NCBI GenBank assembly: GCA_030690875.1
Contig: JAUYFP010000018.1
Location: 1 to 5,554, forward strand
Length of the DNA stretch: 5,554 nucleotides
DNA from: a bacterium
GTDB lineage: Bacteria > Patescibacteriota > Patescibacteriia > UBA1558 > GWA2-36-10
Direction: 5' to 3'
In this document: piece after piece, positions 1 to 5,554 of the stretch
How the letters are laid out: the number at the start of each line of letters is the position of its first letter
Position numbering within the stretch: the stretch's first letter is position 1
Position numbers and translations under genes: made by a program
The notes under the pieces: model-generated
The model's input: the letters and a program-made list of their open reading frames with translations, nothing else
What the model was told of the DNA's origin: nothing
Databases searched by the model: none

Positions 1-53
1 TAGGTCCGCGTATGTCTATTAGTATTGGTTTGGCAATGAGGGACATTTTTTAA
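1..53 (+). CDS. pilM: PilM, type IV pilus actin-like ATPase, C-terminal tail (partial, 5' end outside window)
   Basis: Only the last 16 codons are visible, in the frame that starts its first complete codon at base 3, ending at a TAA. They read GPRMSISIGLAMRDIF. The pattern of small and hydrophobic residues followed by GLAMRD resembles the end of PilM proteins, which commonly finish with a GLALR-like segment that is part of the actin-like fold. PilM is a cytoplasmic protein that binds the N-terminal peptide of PilN. The identification rests on this short tail plus position: pilM normally lies directly upstream of pilN, which starts 6 nt after this stop. The fragment alone would not be enough, and another product cannot be excluded without the upstream sequence. 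Confidence 0.6.
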   Translation, partial: GPRMSISIGLAMRDIF

Positions 54-59
54 ATTTTT

Positions 60-1445
60 ATGGCCGATGAGAAAAACATCAATTTAATGCCAGAGGACTT
101 GCGGTCCAGAGAAGAAGAAATAAGATCCGGAAAAAAGACGGGCTTTCATATTGATTTGGTAGTTCCTGAATGGCAAAAAGACAAGCATATGAGATATGTG
201 TCTCGTGTTTCTTTTTGGGATAAAATAAAAAATATTTTCAAAAAACAACCGCATTTTGGCGAACCTTTAAAATCAGAACATAAACCGGAAATTCATCAAG
301 ACAGAAAAAAAGAAAGGGATTTTGATTTTAAAACTAGTAAGCCAGCAAATTTAAGAACAGAAATAGAAGAAATACATTTGCCTAAAAAAGAGCTTAGCGC
401 TGACTTTAATAAAATAGAGCCAAAAAAATCAGCGCTGGATTTTTCTTTGCCAGCGAATCAAGCCATAGCGCCGGCGCCTAAGAAACCGTCTTTTTGGGAT
501 AAAATAAAAAATATTTTTTCTCGGAAAAAATCTCCAAAAATTGTTCAGCCAAAGCCAATTATTAAAATTAGCGATTCCATTTTGCTTAAAGGCCCGAATG
601 GTAATGGTGGCCAGCCGAAAGCCACAGCATTGGTATCGCCAGATAAGCCCTTTGTTTTGGAAAAACTAACTGCAAGTCCAGAACCAGCTCCAATTAAATC
701 AGCTGAACCGGTTTTGCCAGCTTTGCCTGATTTTAGTATTCCCGAGCTTAAAGTAGAGGCCAGTCCAGCGCCAAAAGTAGAGCCGAACAGGGAAGCAAAA
801 CCGGCCAAAGAAAAAAAAGAAGAAGCAAAGTTTCATCAGCCAGCGCCAACAGATAAATCAAGGTCAAATAATGGTGGCGCGGAAGTGGATTTGATACCAG
901 CGGCCGCTCGCACTAGAAGCTGGCGTCAGGTGCTTGTCTTATTATTTAGCTCGCTAATTGGCTCAACAGTGATAGTGGGAGTATTTTACGGAATTTTATT
1001 TTTTCAGGAAAAAAATATTTATAATCAACAACAGCAAAAAATTCAGCAGATTTCTGATTTGGAAGTACAAATTCTTACTTATGAAGATTTGAATAAAGAA
1101 ATTAGCGATTTAGGTCAAGAAATAAGAACAGTTAATAATGTTTTAAACAAACATATATATTGGAGCAATTTTTTCGCTATGCTGGAAAAATATACGCCGG
1201 CGGAAATTTATTATCAGGGTTTAAACGCTGGCAATAACGGCGCTTTGACCTTAAATGCCATTGGCGCTGATTATCAGTCGCCGGCTAGGTTACTCAAATT
1301 GTTGGAACAACCGGAGGCCAAAGAATTTGTTTCTATGGCTAGCATATCGTCGGCTAATGCTGATGTGAACGGCGTAGCTTTTGATCTTACCCTAGTATTG
1401 AATGAAAATTTATTTTATTACGGCAATGGCCCCAAAAGCCAATAA
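60..1445 (+). CDS. pilN: PilN-like type IV pilus membrane protein with a ~270-residue N-terminal extension
   Basis: PilN is a bitopic membrane protein of the pilus alignment complex that pairs with PilO and binds PilM through its N-terminal tail. The 461-residue product has a recognisable PilN core at about residues 274-461: a VDLIP motif (276-280), one membrane segment (about 291-315), a Gln/Glu-rich coiled coil (about 316-362), and a small C-terminal domain starting at HIYWSNFF, with the W..FF..L.KY.P pattern usual for PilN. That core matches a whole ordinary PilN (about 180-200 residues). Ahead of it lies a charged, Pro/Ala/Lys-rich, probably disordered region. It begins with a second PilN-type motif, INLMP (7-11), has a looser IDLVVP (31-36), and holds two SFWDKIKNIF segments (51-60, 144-153). 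The start at 60 is preferred over Met10 because the INLMP motif spans Met10. No Shine-Dalgarno is close to it. It begins 6 nt after the pilM stop. PilN identity is firm; the extension's role is unknown. Confidence 0.85.
   Translation: MADEKNINLMPEDLRSREEEIRSGKKTGFHIDLVVPEWQKDKHMRYVSRVSFWDKIKNIFKKQPHFGEPLKSEHKPEIHQDRKKERDFDFKTSKPANLRTEIEEIHLPKKELSADFNKIEPKKSALDFSLPANQAIAPAPKKPSFWDKIKNIFSRKKSPKIVQPKPIIKISDSILLKGPNGNGGQPKATALVSPDKPFVLEKLTASPEPAPIKSAEPVLPALPDFSIPELKVEASPAPKVEPNREAKPAKEKKEEAKFHQPAPTDKSRSNNGGAEVDLIPAAARTRSWRQVLVLLFSSLIGSTVIVGVFYGILFFQEKNIYNQQQQKIQQISDLEVQILTYEDLNKEISDLGQEIRTVNNVLNKHIYWSNFFAMLEKYTPAEIYYQGLNAGNNGALTLNAIGADYQSPARLLKLLEQPEAKEFVSMASISSANADVNGVAFDLTLVLNENLFYYGNGPKSQ
210..238 (+). 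repeat. 29-nt direct repeat, copy 1, encoding an amphipathic SFWDKIKNIF segment
   Basis: These bases are identical to 489-517, 279 nt downstream. Both copies lie in the same reading frame of the PilN-like gene and encode SFWDKIKNIF (the final Phe codon differs only at its third base). Hydrophobic residues fall at relative positions 2, 3, 6, 9 and 10, with Lys, Asp and Asn between them, which is the spacing of a short amphipathic helix. In this copy the helix is followed by KKQP. Confidence 0.85.
489..517 (+). repeat. 29-nt direct repeat, copy 2, encoding an amphipathic SFWDKIKNIF segment
   Basis: This is an exact copy of bases 210-238, placed 93 codons later and in frame. The encoded helix is followed by SRKKSPK, so basic residues follow the hydrophobic face in both copies, but the sequences outside the repeat are unrelated. 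Identity over synonymous positions as well as amino acids points to a fairly recent duplication or gene conversion within the linker, not simply similar protein selection. Confidence 0.85.
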
Positions 1446-1452
1446 ATAGATT

Positions 1453-2235
1453 ATGAGAGACAAAAATAAAGAAGTACAATTTGAACAGCCATCAGATATA
1501 TTGCTTTTAATAAATCAGTATTTGGTCTTTATTTTGGCAATTATGGTCATCGCTATTTTAGCTGTGGGCTACTTCTTTTTACTCAATCCAAAAATTCAGG
1601 CCATTAGCGCGGTCAAACAGGAGGATACGGAAACTCAGCAAAATAAATTGCAAAATGAAAAACTACTAAGTAAGATTCAGGAACTGGAAGCTGAGTTTAA
1701 CAGCATCAAATCCGATCGGCAGGAAGATTTTGATAAACTGAAAATGATTTTGCCAGCTGAACCGCAAATCGCCGAATTGTTTGTTTTGGCTGACACTATC
1801 GCTGACAAACATGGTTTTATTTTATCATCCATTGATATTAGCGAAGACAATTCTTCGTCAGTTGTCGAGCCGAAAACTGATGCTCAAAATGCGCCTCCTA
1901 TTGATACCAATGCTGGTGATGAAAATGCCAATTCGGCGGAACTAGCAGTCAATAAATCAGAGTTTTTTCCGCTAAAATCCTTAATTGTTCATTTGGCGAT
2001 TGCTCAGCCAGCCGCAGTTTTAGATAATGAGGGCCAGCCAATCAGAGATGAATCTCAGGCCAGTCCAGATGTTTATCAGAATTTTAAGGATTATGTTGTT
2101 GATTTGCAAAAGAATTTGCGCTTGATGGATATTATTACTATGTCTTTTGGAGAATTAACTCAAGCTGGCGAGGGATCAGAAACTGGGTTTAATTTAGATA
2201 TAATTACTTATTTTAGGGACAATGGCCAAGAGTAG
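1453..2235 (+). CDS. pilO: PilO-like type IV pilus alignment protein
   Basis: PilO is the bitopic partner of PilN; the two usually pair through their coiled coils and ferredoxin-like domains outside the cytoplasmic membrane. This 260-residue product has a short cytoplasmic N-terminus, one membrane helix (about 20-44), a coiled coil rich in Gln, Glu and Lys (about 55-92), and a C-terminal domain opening with ILPAEPQIAELFVLADTIA, close to the LP....P.L...L...A pattern of PilO. After the first strand of that domain (ILSSIDIS, to residue 130) there is an acidic, Asn/Ala/Pro/Ser-rich stretch (about 131-170) that looks disordered, and a second loop at about 186-207. It starts 7 nt after pilN without a clear Shine-Dalgarno, and its last 14 nt overlap the next gene. 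Position after pilN and overall architecture support PilO; sequence similarity in this family is weak by nature. Confidence 0.8.
   Translation: MRDKNKEVQFEQPSDILLLINQYLVFILAIMVIAILAVGYFFLLNPKIQAISAVKQEDTETQQNKLQNEKLLSKIQELEAEFNSIKSDRQEDFDKLKMILPAEPQIAELFVLADTIADKHGFILSSIDISEDNSSSVVEPKTDAQNAPPIDTNAGDENANSAELAVNKSEFFPLKSLIVHLAIAQPAAVLDNEGQPIRDESQASPDVYQNFKDYVVDLQKNLRLMDIITMSFGELTQAGEGSETGFNLDIITYFRDNGQE
2214..2219 (+). promoter_or_regulatory. Possible ribosome binding site for the 118-aa protein, inside pilO
   Basis: TAGGGA lies immediately upstream of the ATG at 2222, with 4 nt between its AGG and the start codon. This is closer than usual, but it is the only near-consensus purine-rich element next to a start in this window, and it sits where the 118-aa gene overlaps the end of pilO. 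Its use is inferred. Confidence 0.3.
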
Positions 2236-2578
2236 AGACAAAAAAATATTAGTTATCCTTTTTGTGGCGCTGGGCTTAGCCTGTATAGCTTCTGCTTTTT
2301 GGTTTTATAAAAATTTTAAACCCCTAGAGCCAATAACAGAAGTGCAAGAAGATGTGCAGTATCGGCGGGTACTCAGATTGAAATCATTAGCCCTAGACAA
2401 CATCAGTGATTTTCTAAAAGTCGAGACTCTCAATCCAAATTCTATTTGGGAAGATTTTTATAATAATGAGCAGTTTAATGAACTGGAAAATACAGACATC
2501 AATATAGATTTTGAGAGCAATATTGGAAATCCTCATCCTTTTGCGACCACCAGTCCAGAAATTTTGTCAGAGGAATAG
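2222..2578 (+). CDS. Small single-pass membrane protein of unknown function in the pilus operon
   Basis: I do not recognise this family with confidence. The 118-residue product has a basic N-terminus (KSRDKK), one membrane helix (about 9-29) and a roughly 88-residue acidic domain predicted to lie outside the membrane. The domain contains a Leu-rich stretch (about 50-66) and ends with an Asn/Asp/Phe-rich segment, with NPHPF at 103-107 before a polar tail. It lies between pilO and pilB, where many T4P operons place pilP, but it lacks a convincing lipobox (Cys21 is preceded by GLA inside the membrane helix), so it is not an obvious PilP lipoprotein. Its start codon lies 14 nt inside the end of pilO, with an AGGGA just upstream, which suggests translational coupling. 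An accessory subunit of the PilN/PilO platform is the simplest inference. Confidence 0.75.
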   Translation: MAKSRDKKILVILFVALGLACIASAFWFYKNFKPLEPITEVQEDVQYRRVLRLKSLALDNISDFLKVETLNPNSIWEDFYNNEQFNELENTDINIDFESNIGNPHPFATTSPEILSEE

Positions 2579-2596
2579 TAGTGGCTTAAAATTATT

Positions 2597-4342
2597 ATGA
2601 CGAAACTAGAAACCAAAAAACTTTTAGATTTTTTGAGGGAAAAAGAGTTAATCAATGGCGATCAATATAAGGACTTATTTTTAGAAACTTTTGATTTTTT
2701 TGAAGATTTAGAAAAAAGTGTTCGCCGTATTTCTTTGATTTCCGAAGAAGATTGGACTCAAGCCAAGGCAGTTTTTTTTGACTTGAATTATGTCAGTTTA
2801 ATTGGCCGGAAAATTGAAGCAGACACCTTAAATATTTTGCCGGCCGATTTGTCAGAAAACTACCAGATGGTGGTTTTCAATAAAGAGGGAAACAATACTG
2901 ACGTTGGTTTAGTTGACCCGACCAATTTTAAAGCTTTGGAAGCGATAAATTTTTTAGCCAGAAAAAAAGGTTTTGTGGTAAAATATTTTTTGATTTCCGA
3001 AGACAGCTATCGGGCCGCGGCCAAGCAATATGAGAGTCTGGGCGAGGAAGTGGGTGAGGCCTTGGATACGGCGGAGGCTATTTTTGCCCCCAAAGATGAA
3101 ATAGTTGAAGGCGATCAGGATTTGGGTGAAGTGGTCAAAAGCGCGCCGGTGTCTAAAATTGTTTCCGTAGTATTAAGGCACGCCATCGAAGGCCGAGCTT
3201 CAGATATTCATATTGAGCCGGTGGATAAGCAGAGCAAAGTTCGCTATAGAATAGACGGCGTATTGCACACCACTATAGTTTTACCGATTTATGTGCACGC
3301 GGCTTTGGTTTCCAGGATAAAGGTTATGGCCAATTTGAAAATTGATGAGACCAGAATTCCGCAGGACGGCCGTATCCGCATCAAAGTTCACAACAAAGAA
3401 GTAGACTTTCGTATTTCCACTATTCCTTTGATGGGACAGGAAAAAGTAGTAATGCGTATTTTGGAAACTCCAGAAAAAGCGCCAACTTTTTCCGATTTGG
3501 GCTTTATGGGACTCCAAGGCAAAGTAGTGGAAAGGAATATCCACAAACCAAATGGTTTATTCTTGCTGACTGGACCGACTGGTTCGGGAAAATCCACTAC
3601 TTTGTTTGCCGCTTTGAGCTATTTGAACAAAGATGAAGTAAATATCGCCACTTTGGAAGACCCAGTGGAATATTATATTCCTGGCGTTAATCAATCCCAA
3701 GTCAGGCCGGAAGTTAATTTTACTTTTGCTACCGGACTTAGGGCCTTGCTCCGTCAAGATCCGAATATCATTATGGTGGGAGAAATCCGAGACAATGAAA
3801 CAGCTGAATTGGCCATTCATGCCGGACTCACTGGACACTCGGTCTTAACTACGCTTCATACCAACAGCGCTATGGGAGCTGTGCCTCGGCTATTTGATAT
3901 GCATGTAGAGCCATTTTTGCTCGGTAGCACCTTAAACGCTATCATTGCTCAGCGTTTGGTTAGAAAAATTTGCCTTAAATGCAAAGAAGAAGTGACCTTG
4001 CCTGATGATCTGGTCAAAAGCGTAATGGAAAAATTCAGTAAAATACCGCCTGAGGCGATTTATAGTGAAGTTGATAAAGCCAAGCCCAAGTTTTACAAAG
4101 GTAAGGGCTGTCCTAATTGCGGTCAAACCGGTTATAAAGGCCGTTTGGCCATTGTGGAAGCTATCAGCGTCAGCCGTAATTTACAGGAAATAATTGCCAA
4201 AGGATTTTCTCGCAATGAGGTGGAAGAAGAACTGCTTAAACAACATTTTATCACTATGGAGCAGGACGGCATTATCAAAGTCTTAATGGGTATGACTAGC
4301 ATTGAAGAGGTTTTAAGAGTAAGTAAAGTAGTAGAAGAATAA
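2597..4342 (+). CDS. pilB: PilB/GspE-family type IV pilus assembly (extension) ATPase
   Basis: PilB is the cytoplasmic hexameric motor that hydrolyses ATP to drive pilin polymerisation through the PilC platform. The 581-residue product has the full family layout: an N-terminal GspE/MshEN-type domain (about 1-145, including ILPADLSENY and VGLVDPTNF), a linker, then the second N-domain with RASDIHIEP (200-208), and the RecA-like motor. All catalytic motifs are intact: Walker A GPTGSGKST (326-334), Asp box ATLEDPVEY (351-359), Walker B IIMVGEIRD (391-399, Glu396) and His box GLTGHSVLTTLHTN (410-423). Two CxxC pairs (Cys459/462 and Cys505/508) form the tetracysteine zinc module usual for PilB and GspE and absent from PilT, which argues against a retraction ATPase. 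Length is typical. It starts 18 nt after the preceding stop without a visible Shine-Dalgarno. No pilC is visible here; it may follow downstream. Confidence 0.95.
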   Translation: MTKLETKKLLDFLREKELINGDQYKDLFLETFDFFEDLEKSVRRISLISEEDWTQAKAVFFDLNYVSLIGRKIEADTLNILPADLSENYQMVVFNKEGNNTDVGLVDPTNFKALEAINFLARKKGFVVKYFLISEDSYRAAAKQYESLGEEVGEALDTAEAIFAPKDEIVEGDQDLGEVVKSAPVSKIVSVVLRHAIEGRASDIHIEPVDKQSKVRYRIDGVLHTTIVLPIYVHAALVSRIKVMANLKIDETRIPQDGRIRIKVHNKEVDFRISTIPLMGQEKVVMRILETPEKAPTFSDLGFMGLQGKVVERNIHKPNGLFLLTGPTGSGKSTTLFAALSYLNKDEVNIATLEDPVEYYIPGVNQSQVRPEVNFTFATGLRALLRQDPNIIMVGEIRDNETAELAIHAGLTGHSVLTTLHTNSAMGAVPRLFDMHVEPFLLGSTLNAIIAQRLVRKICLKCKEEVTLPDDLVKSVMEKFSKIPPEAIYSEVDKAKPKFYKGKGCPNCGQTGYKGRLAIVEAISVSRNLQEIIAKGFSRNEVEEELLKQHFITMEQDGIIKVLMGMTSIEEVLRVSKVVEE

Positions 4343-4354
4343 AATAACAATAAT

Positions 4355-4732
4355 ATGGAAAATAAAACAGTGTTGATTGTGGAAGACGACGAGTTTTTGC
4401 TACAAATGTATGCCACCAAATTGGAGCTGGAAAGCTTTAAGGTTTTGGAAGCCACTACTGGTCTGCAAGGACTAAAAGTCGCTCAAAAAGAGATTCCGGA
4501 TTTGATACTATTGGATCTCAATTTGCCGGAACTGAGCGGTTTTGAGGTTTTAGCTCAATTAAAAAGGGAAGACAATACCAAAAATATAAAAGTCTTGATT
4601 TTGACTAACTATTCCCAAAAGGAAAATATTGACAAGTGCTTGGAGCTGGGAGCGGATGATTATCTAATCAAAGCTCATTTTGTGCCATCGGAAGTAATTA
4701 AAAAAATAAAAGATATTTTGGGAAATAAATAA
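4355..4732 (+). CDS. Stand-alone receiver-domain (CheY-like) response regulator
   Basis: This is a single REC domain of 125 residues, the usual length for a CheY-type protein, with no DNA-binding or enzymatic output domain. The acidic pocket (Glu10-Asp11-Asp12), the phospho-accepting Asp54 in LLDLNLPELSG, the switch Thr84 (LILTN) and the conserved Lys106 (DYLIKA) are all present, so it should be phosphorylatable. No histidine kinase is encoded in the window. It lies 12 nt after pilB and only 2 nt before the PilT-like gene, so it is almost certainly co-expressed with the pilus motors. PilG and PilH of Pseudomonas are known single-domain regulators of T4P motors; by analogy this one may signal by binding a motor protein, but that link is inference. 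No strong Shine-Dalgarno precedes the start. Confidence 0.93.
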   Translation: MENKTVLIVEDDEFLLQMYATKLELESFKVLEATTGLQGLKVAQKEIPDLILLDLNLPELSGFEVLAQLKREDNTKNIKVLILTNYSQKENIDKCLELGADDYLIKAHFVPSEVIKKIKDILGNK

Positions 4733-4734
4733 AA

Positions 4735-5554
4735 ATGTCAGACACTTTGCTGATTAACAATATTTTGAGCGCGTTTTTGGAGCGCAAAGCAACGGATTTG
4801 CACTTGATTGCCGGTAATAATCCGGTTATTCGCGTTGACGGAAAAATAGTTACTATGACCGAAAAGCAAGTGATGAATCCCGATACTATTCAAAGCATTG
4901 CTGAATCTTTTTTGAGCAAAACAGAATTGGAAAAGCTCTACCAAGATAAAGAATTTTCCACTGTCTATAATTGGGCGAGTCGGGCCAGATTTAGAGTCAA
5001 ATTGTTTTATCAAAAAGGCTTTTTAGCTATTTCTTTCCGCTTAGTGCCATCGTATATCCGTTCGCCTAAGGAGCTGAGGGTTCCGGTGGCCATTTTACAA
5101 CTTTTAAATAAAGAAAATGGCTTGATAATTATCACTGGTCCCTTTGGCAGTGGTCGAACTACCAGCGCCGCTTCGCTGATAGAAACCGTTAATCAAAATA
5201 AAGGCCTGCATATCCAAACTTTGGAAAAGCCAACTGAATATCTTTTTGTCAACAACCAATCAATTATTGAACAGCGGGAAGTGGGCAAAGATGTGGATAG
5301 TTTTAGTCAAGGACTCAGAGATATGTTTAATGAAGATATTGATGTGGTTTATATTGATCGCTTGGTTGAAGAGGGTTTGGAGGAAATTATTTTAGAGTTG
5401 GCGGAAAGTGGCAAGCTGGTTATTTTGTTGATGAACGCCAATTCAACTATTTTGGCCTTAGAGCGTTTTGTCAGCGGTTTAGCGCCGGAAAAGCGTTCTT
5501 GGGGGCAGGAATTATTAGCAGAAGTGCTTTTGGGAGTTTTAAGCCAAAGATTAG
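4735..5554 (+). CDS. PilT-family protein with degenerate ATPase motifs, probable pseudo-ATPase (partial, 3' end outside window)
   Basis: The first 273 codons align with PilT, the pilus retraction ATPase, from start to window edge: the N-terminal domain signature ATDLHLIAGNNPVIRVDG (19-36), the FRLVPSYI linker (101-108), EQREVGKDVDSFSQGLRDMF (179-198), and LSQRL (269-273). The catalytic positions are all altered. Walker A reads GPFGSGRTT (135-143), with Lys replaced by Arg141. The Asp box EDP is EKP (164-166). The Walker B GEMRD is DRLVE (208-212), with the catalytic Glu replaced by Arg209. In the His box, GH becomes GK (226-227) and LHTNS becomes MNANS (233-237). The frame is open throughout and codon use matches the neighbours, so this looks like a maintained protein, not a decaying pseudogene. 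A true ATPase is unlikely. It may regulate or co-assemble with a functional PilT encoded elsewhere, or with PilB. It starts 2 nt after the response regulator; a weak GGGAAA lies 9 nt upstream of the ATG. Confidence 0.88.
   Translation, partial: MSDTLLINNILSAFLERKATDLHLIAGNNPVIRVDGKIVTMTEKQVMNPDTIQSIAESFLSKTELEKLYQDKEFSTVYNWASRARFRVKLFYQKGFLAISFRLVPSYIRSPKELRVPVAILQLLNKENGLIIITGPFGSGRTTSAASLIETVNQNKGLHIQTLEKPTEYLFVNNQSIIEQREVGKDVDSFSQGLRDMFNEDIDVVYIDRLVEEGLEEIILELAESGKLVILLMNANSTILALERFVSGLAPEKRSWGQELLAEVLLGVLSQRL

Noticed and set aside
51..62. pilM and pilN lie in the same reading frame, separated by one TAA and two codons, suggesting a read-through fusion
   Set aside because: Same-frame spacing occurs one time in three, no read-through context or structure is visible, and pilN has a good ATG.
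545..808. Minus-strand open frame of 87 codons within pilN
   Set aside because: It lies wholly inside the Pro/Ala-rich pilN linker, lacks a recognisable domain, and its Gly/Ser/Ala composition is what the reverse complement of Pro/Ala codons gives.
2273..2293. Possible lipobox (GLAC, Cys21) in the 118-aa protein
   Set aside because: The residue at -3 is Gly, not Leu, and the hydrophobic segment continues past the Cys to residue 29, which fits a membrane anchor better than a lipoprotein signal.
2772..2779. Runs of eight T (pilB) and eight A (pilN, 811-818) as programmed slippage sites
   Set aside because: Both genes read through in one frame with intact domains on either side, and such runs are expected in AT-rich coding sequence.
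4343..4354. Terminator or promoter between pilB and the response regulator
   Set aside because: The 12-nt AT-rich gap is too short for either and contains no hairpin.
3281..4455. Several overlapping minus-strand open frames opposite pilB and the start of the REC gene
   Set aside because: They lie opposite strongly conserved pilB and REC coding sequence and show no domain, so they are shadows.
4738..5013. Minus-strand open frame of 91 codons opposite the start of the PilT-like gene
   Set aside because: The plus-strand frame here gives the conserved PilT N-terminal domain; the antisense frame matches nothing I recognise.
4735..5554. Reading the PilT-like gene as a decaying pseudogene
   Set aside because: There is no stop or frameshift in 273 codons, the non-catalytic PilT motifs are well kept, and codon use resembles the neighbours. 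Decay would be expected to hit the whole protein, not mainly the catalytic positions.
1..5554. UGA recoded as glycine, as in some Patescibacteria
   Set aside because: No in-frame TGA occurs in any gene and all products read correctly with the standard code; recoding would normally leave in-frame TGA codons in genes of this length.

Overview
The window is one unbroken, plus-strand block of type IV pilus (T4P) assembly genes. In order it holds the last codons of pilM, a very long pilN, pilO, a small unrecognised single-pass membrane protein, the assembly motor ATPase pilB, a stand-alone receiver (REC) response regulator, and the first 273 codons of a PilT-family protein that runs off the right edge. 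Gaps between genes are 2 to 18 nt, with one 14-nt overlap. I see no room for internal promoters and no terminator hairpins, so the block reads as part of one operon that continues beyond both edges.

The DNA is AT-rich, the intergenic spacers are very short, and most starts lack a convincing Shine-Dalgarno sequence. The layout (pilM-pilN-pilO-small protein-pilB-REC-pilT-like, with no pilP or pilQ seen between pilO and pilB) and the protein style (Lys/Glu/Asn-rich, long Pro/Ala/Lys linkers) suggest a member of the Patescibacteria (Candidate Phyla Radiation). This is inference from layout and protein style; no taxonomic marker is present. All visible genes stop with TAA or TAG and none needs UGA recoding, so the standard bacterial code is adequate.

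Functional reading: PilM (cytoplasmic, actin-like), PilN and PilO (bitopic membrane proteins) should form the alignment and inner-membrane platform. The 118-aa protein sits where a PilP-like partner might be encoded. PilB carries every catalytic motif of an active extension ATPase and a zinc-binding tetracysteine module. The REC protein has a complete phosphorylation site but no output domain.

The most notable observation is the last gene. It aligns with PilT from its N-terminal domain to the window edge, yet its Walker A lysine, Asp-box aspartate, Walker B glutamate and both His-box histidines are all replaced, while the reading frame stays open. It therefore looks like a retained pseudo-ATPase rather than a working retraction motor. 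A second notable item is the roughly 270-residue N-terminal extension of PilN. It repeats the PilN N-terminal motif and carries two copies of an amphipathic SFWDKIKNIF segment encoded by an exact 29-nt DNA repeat.
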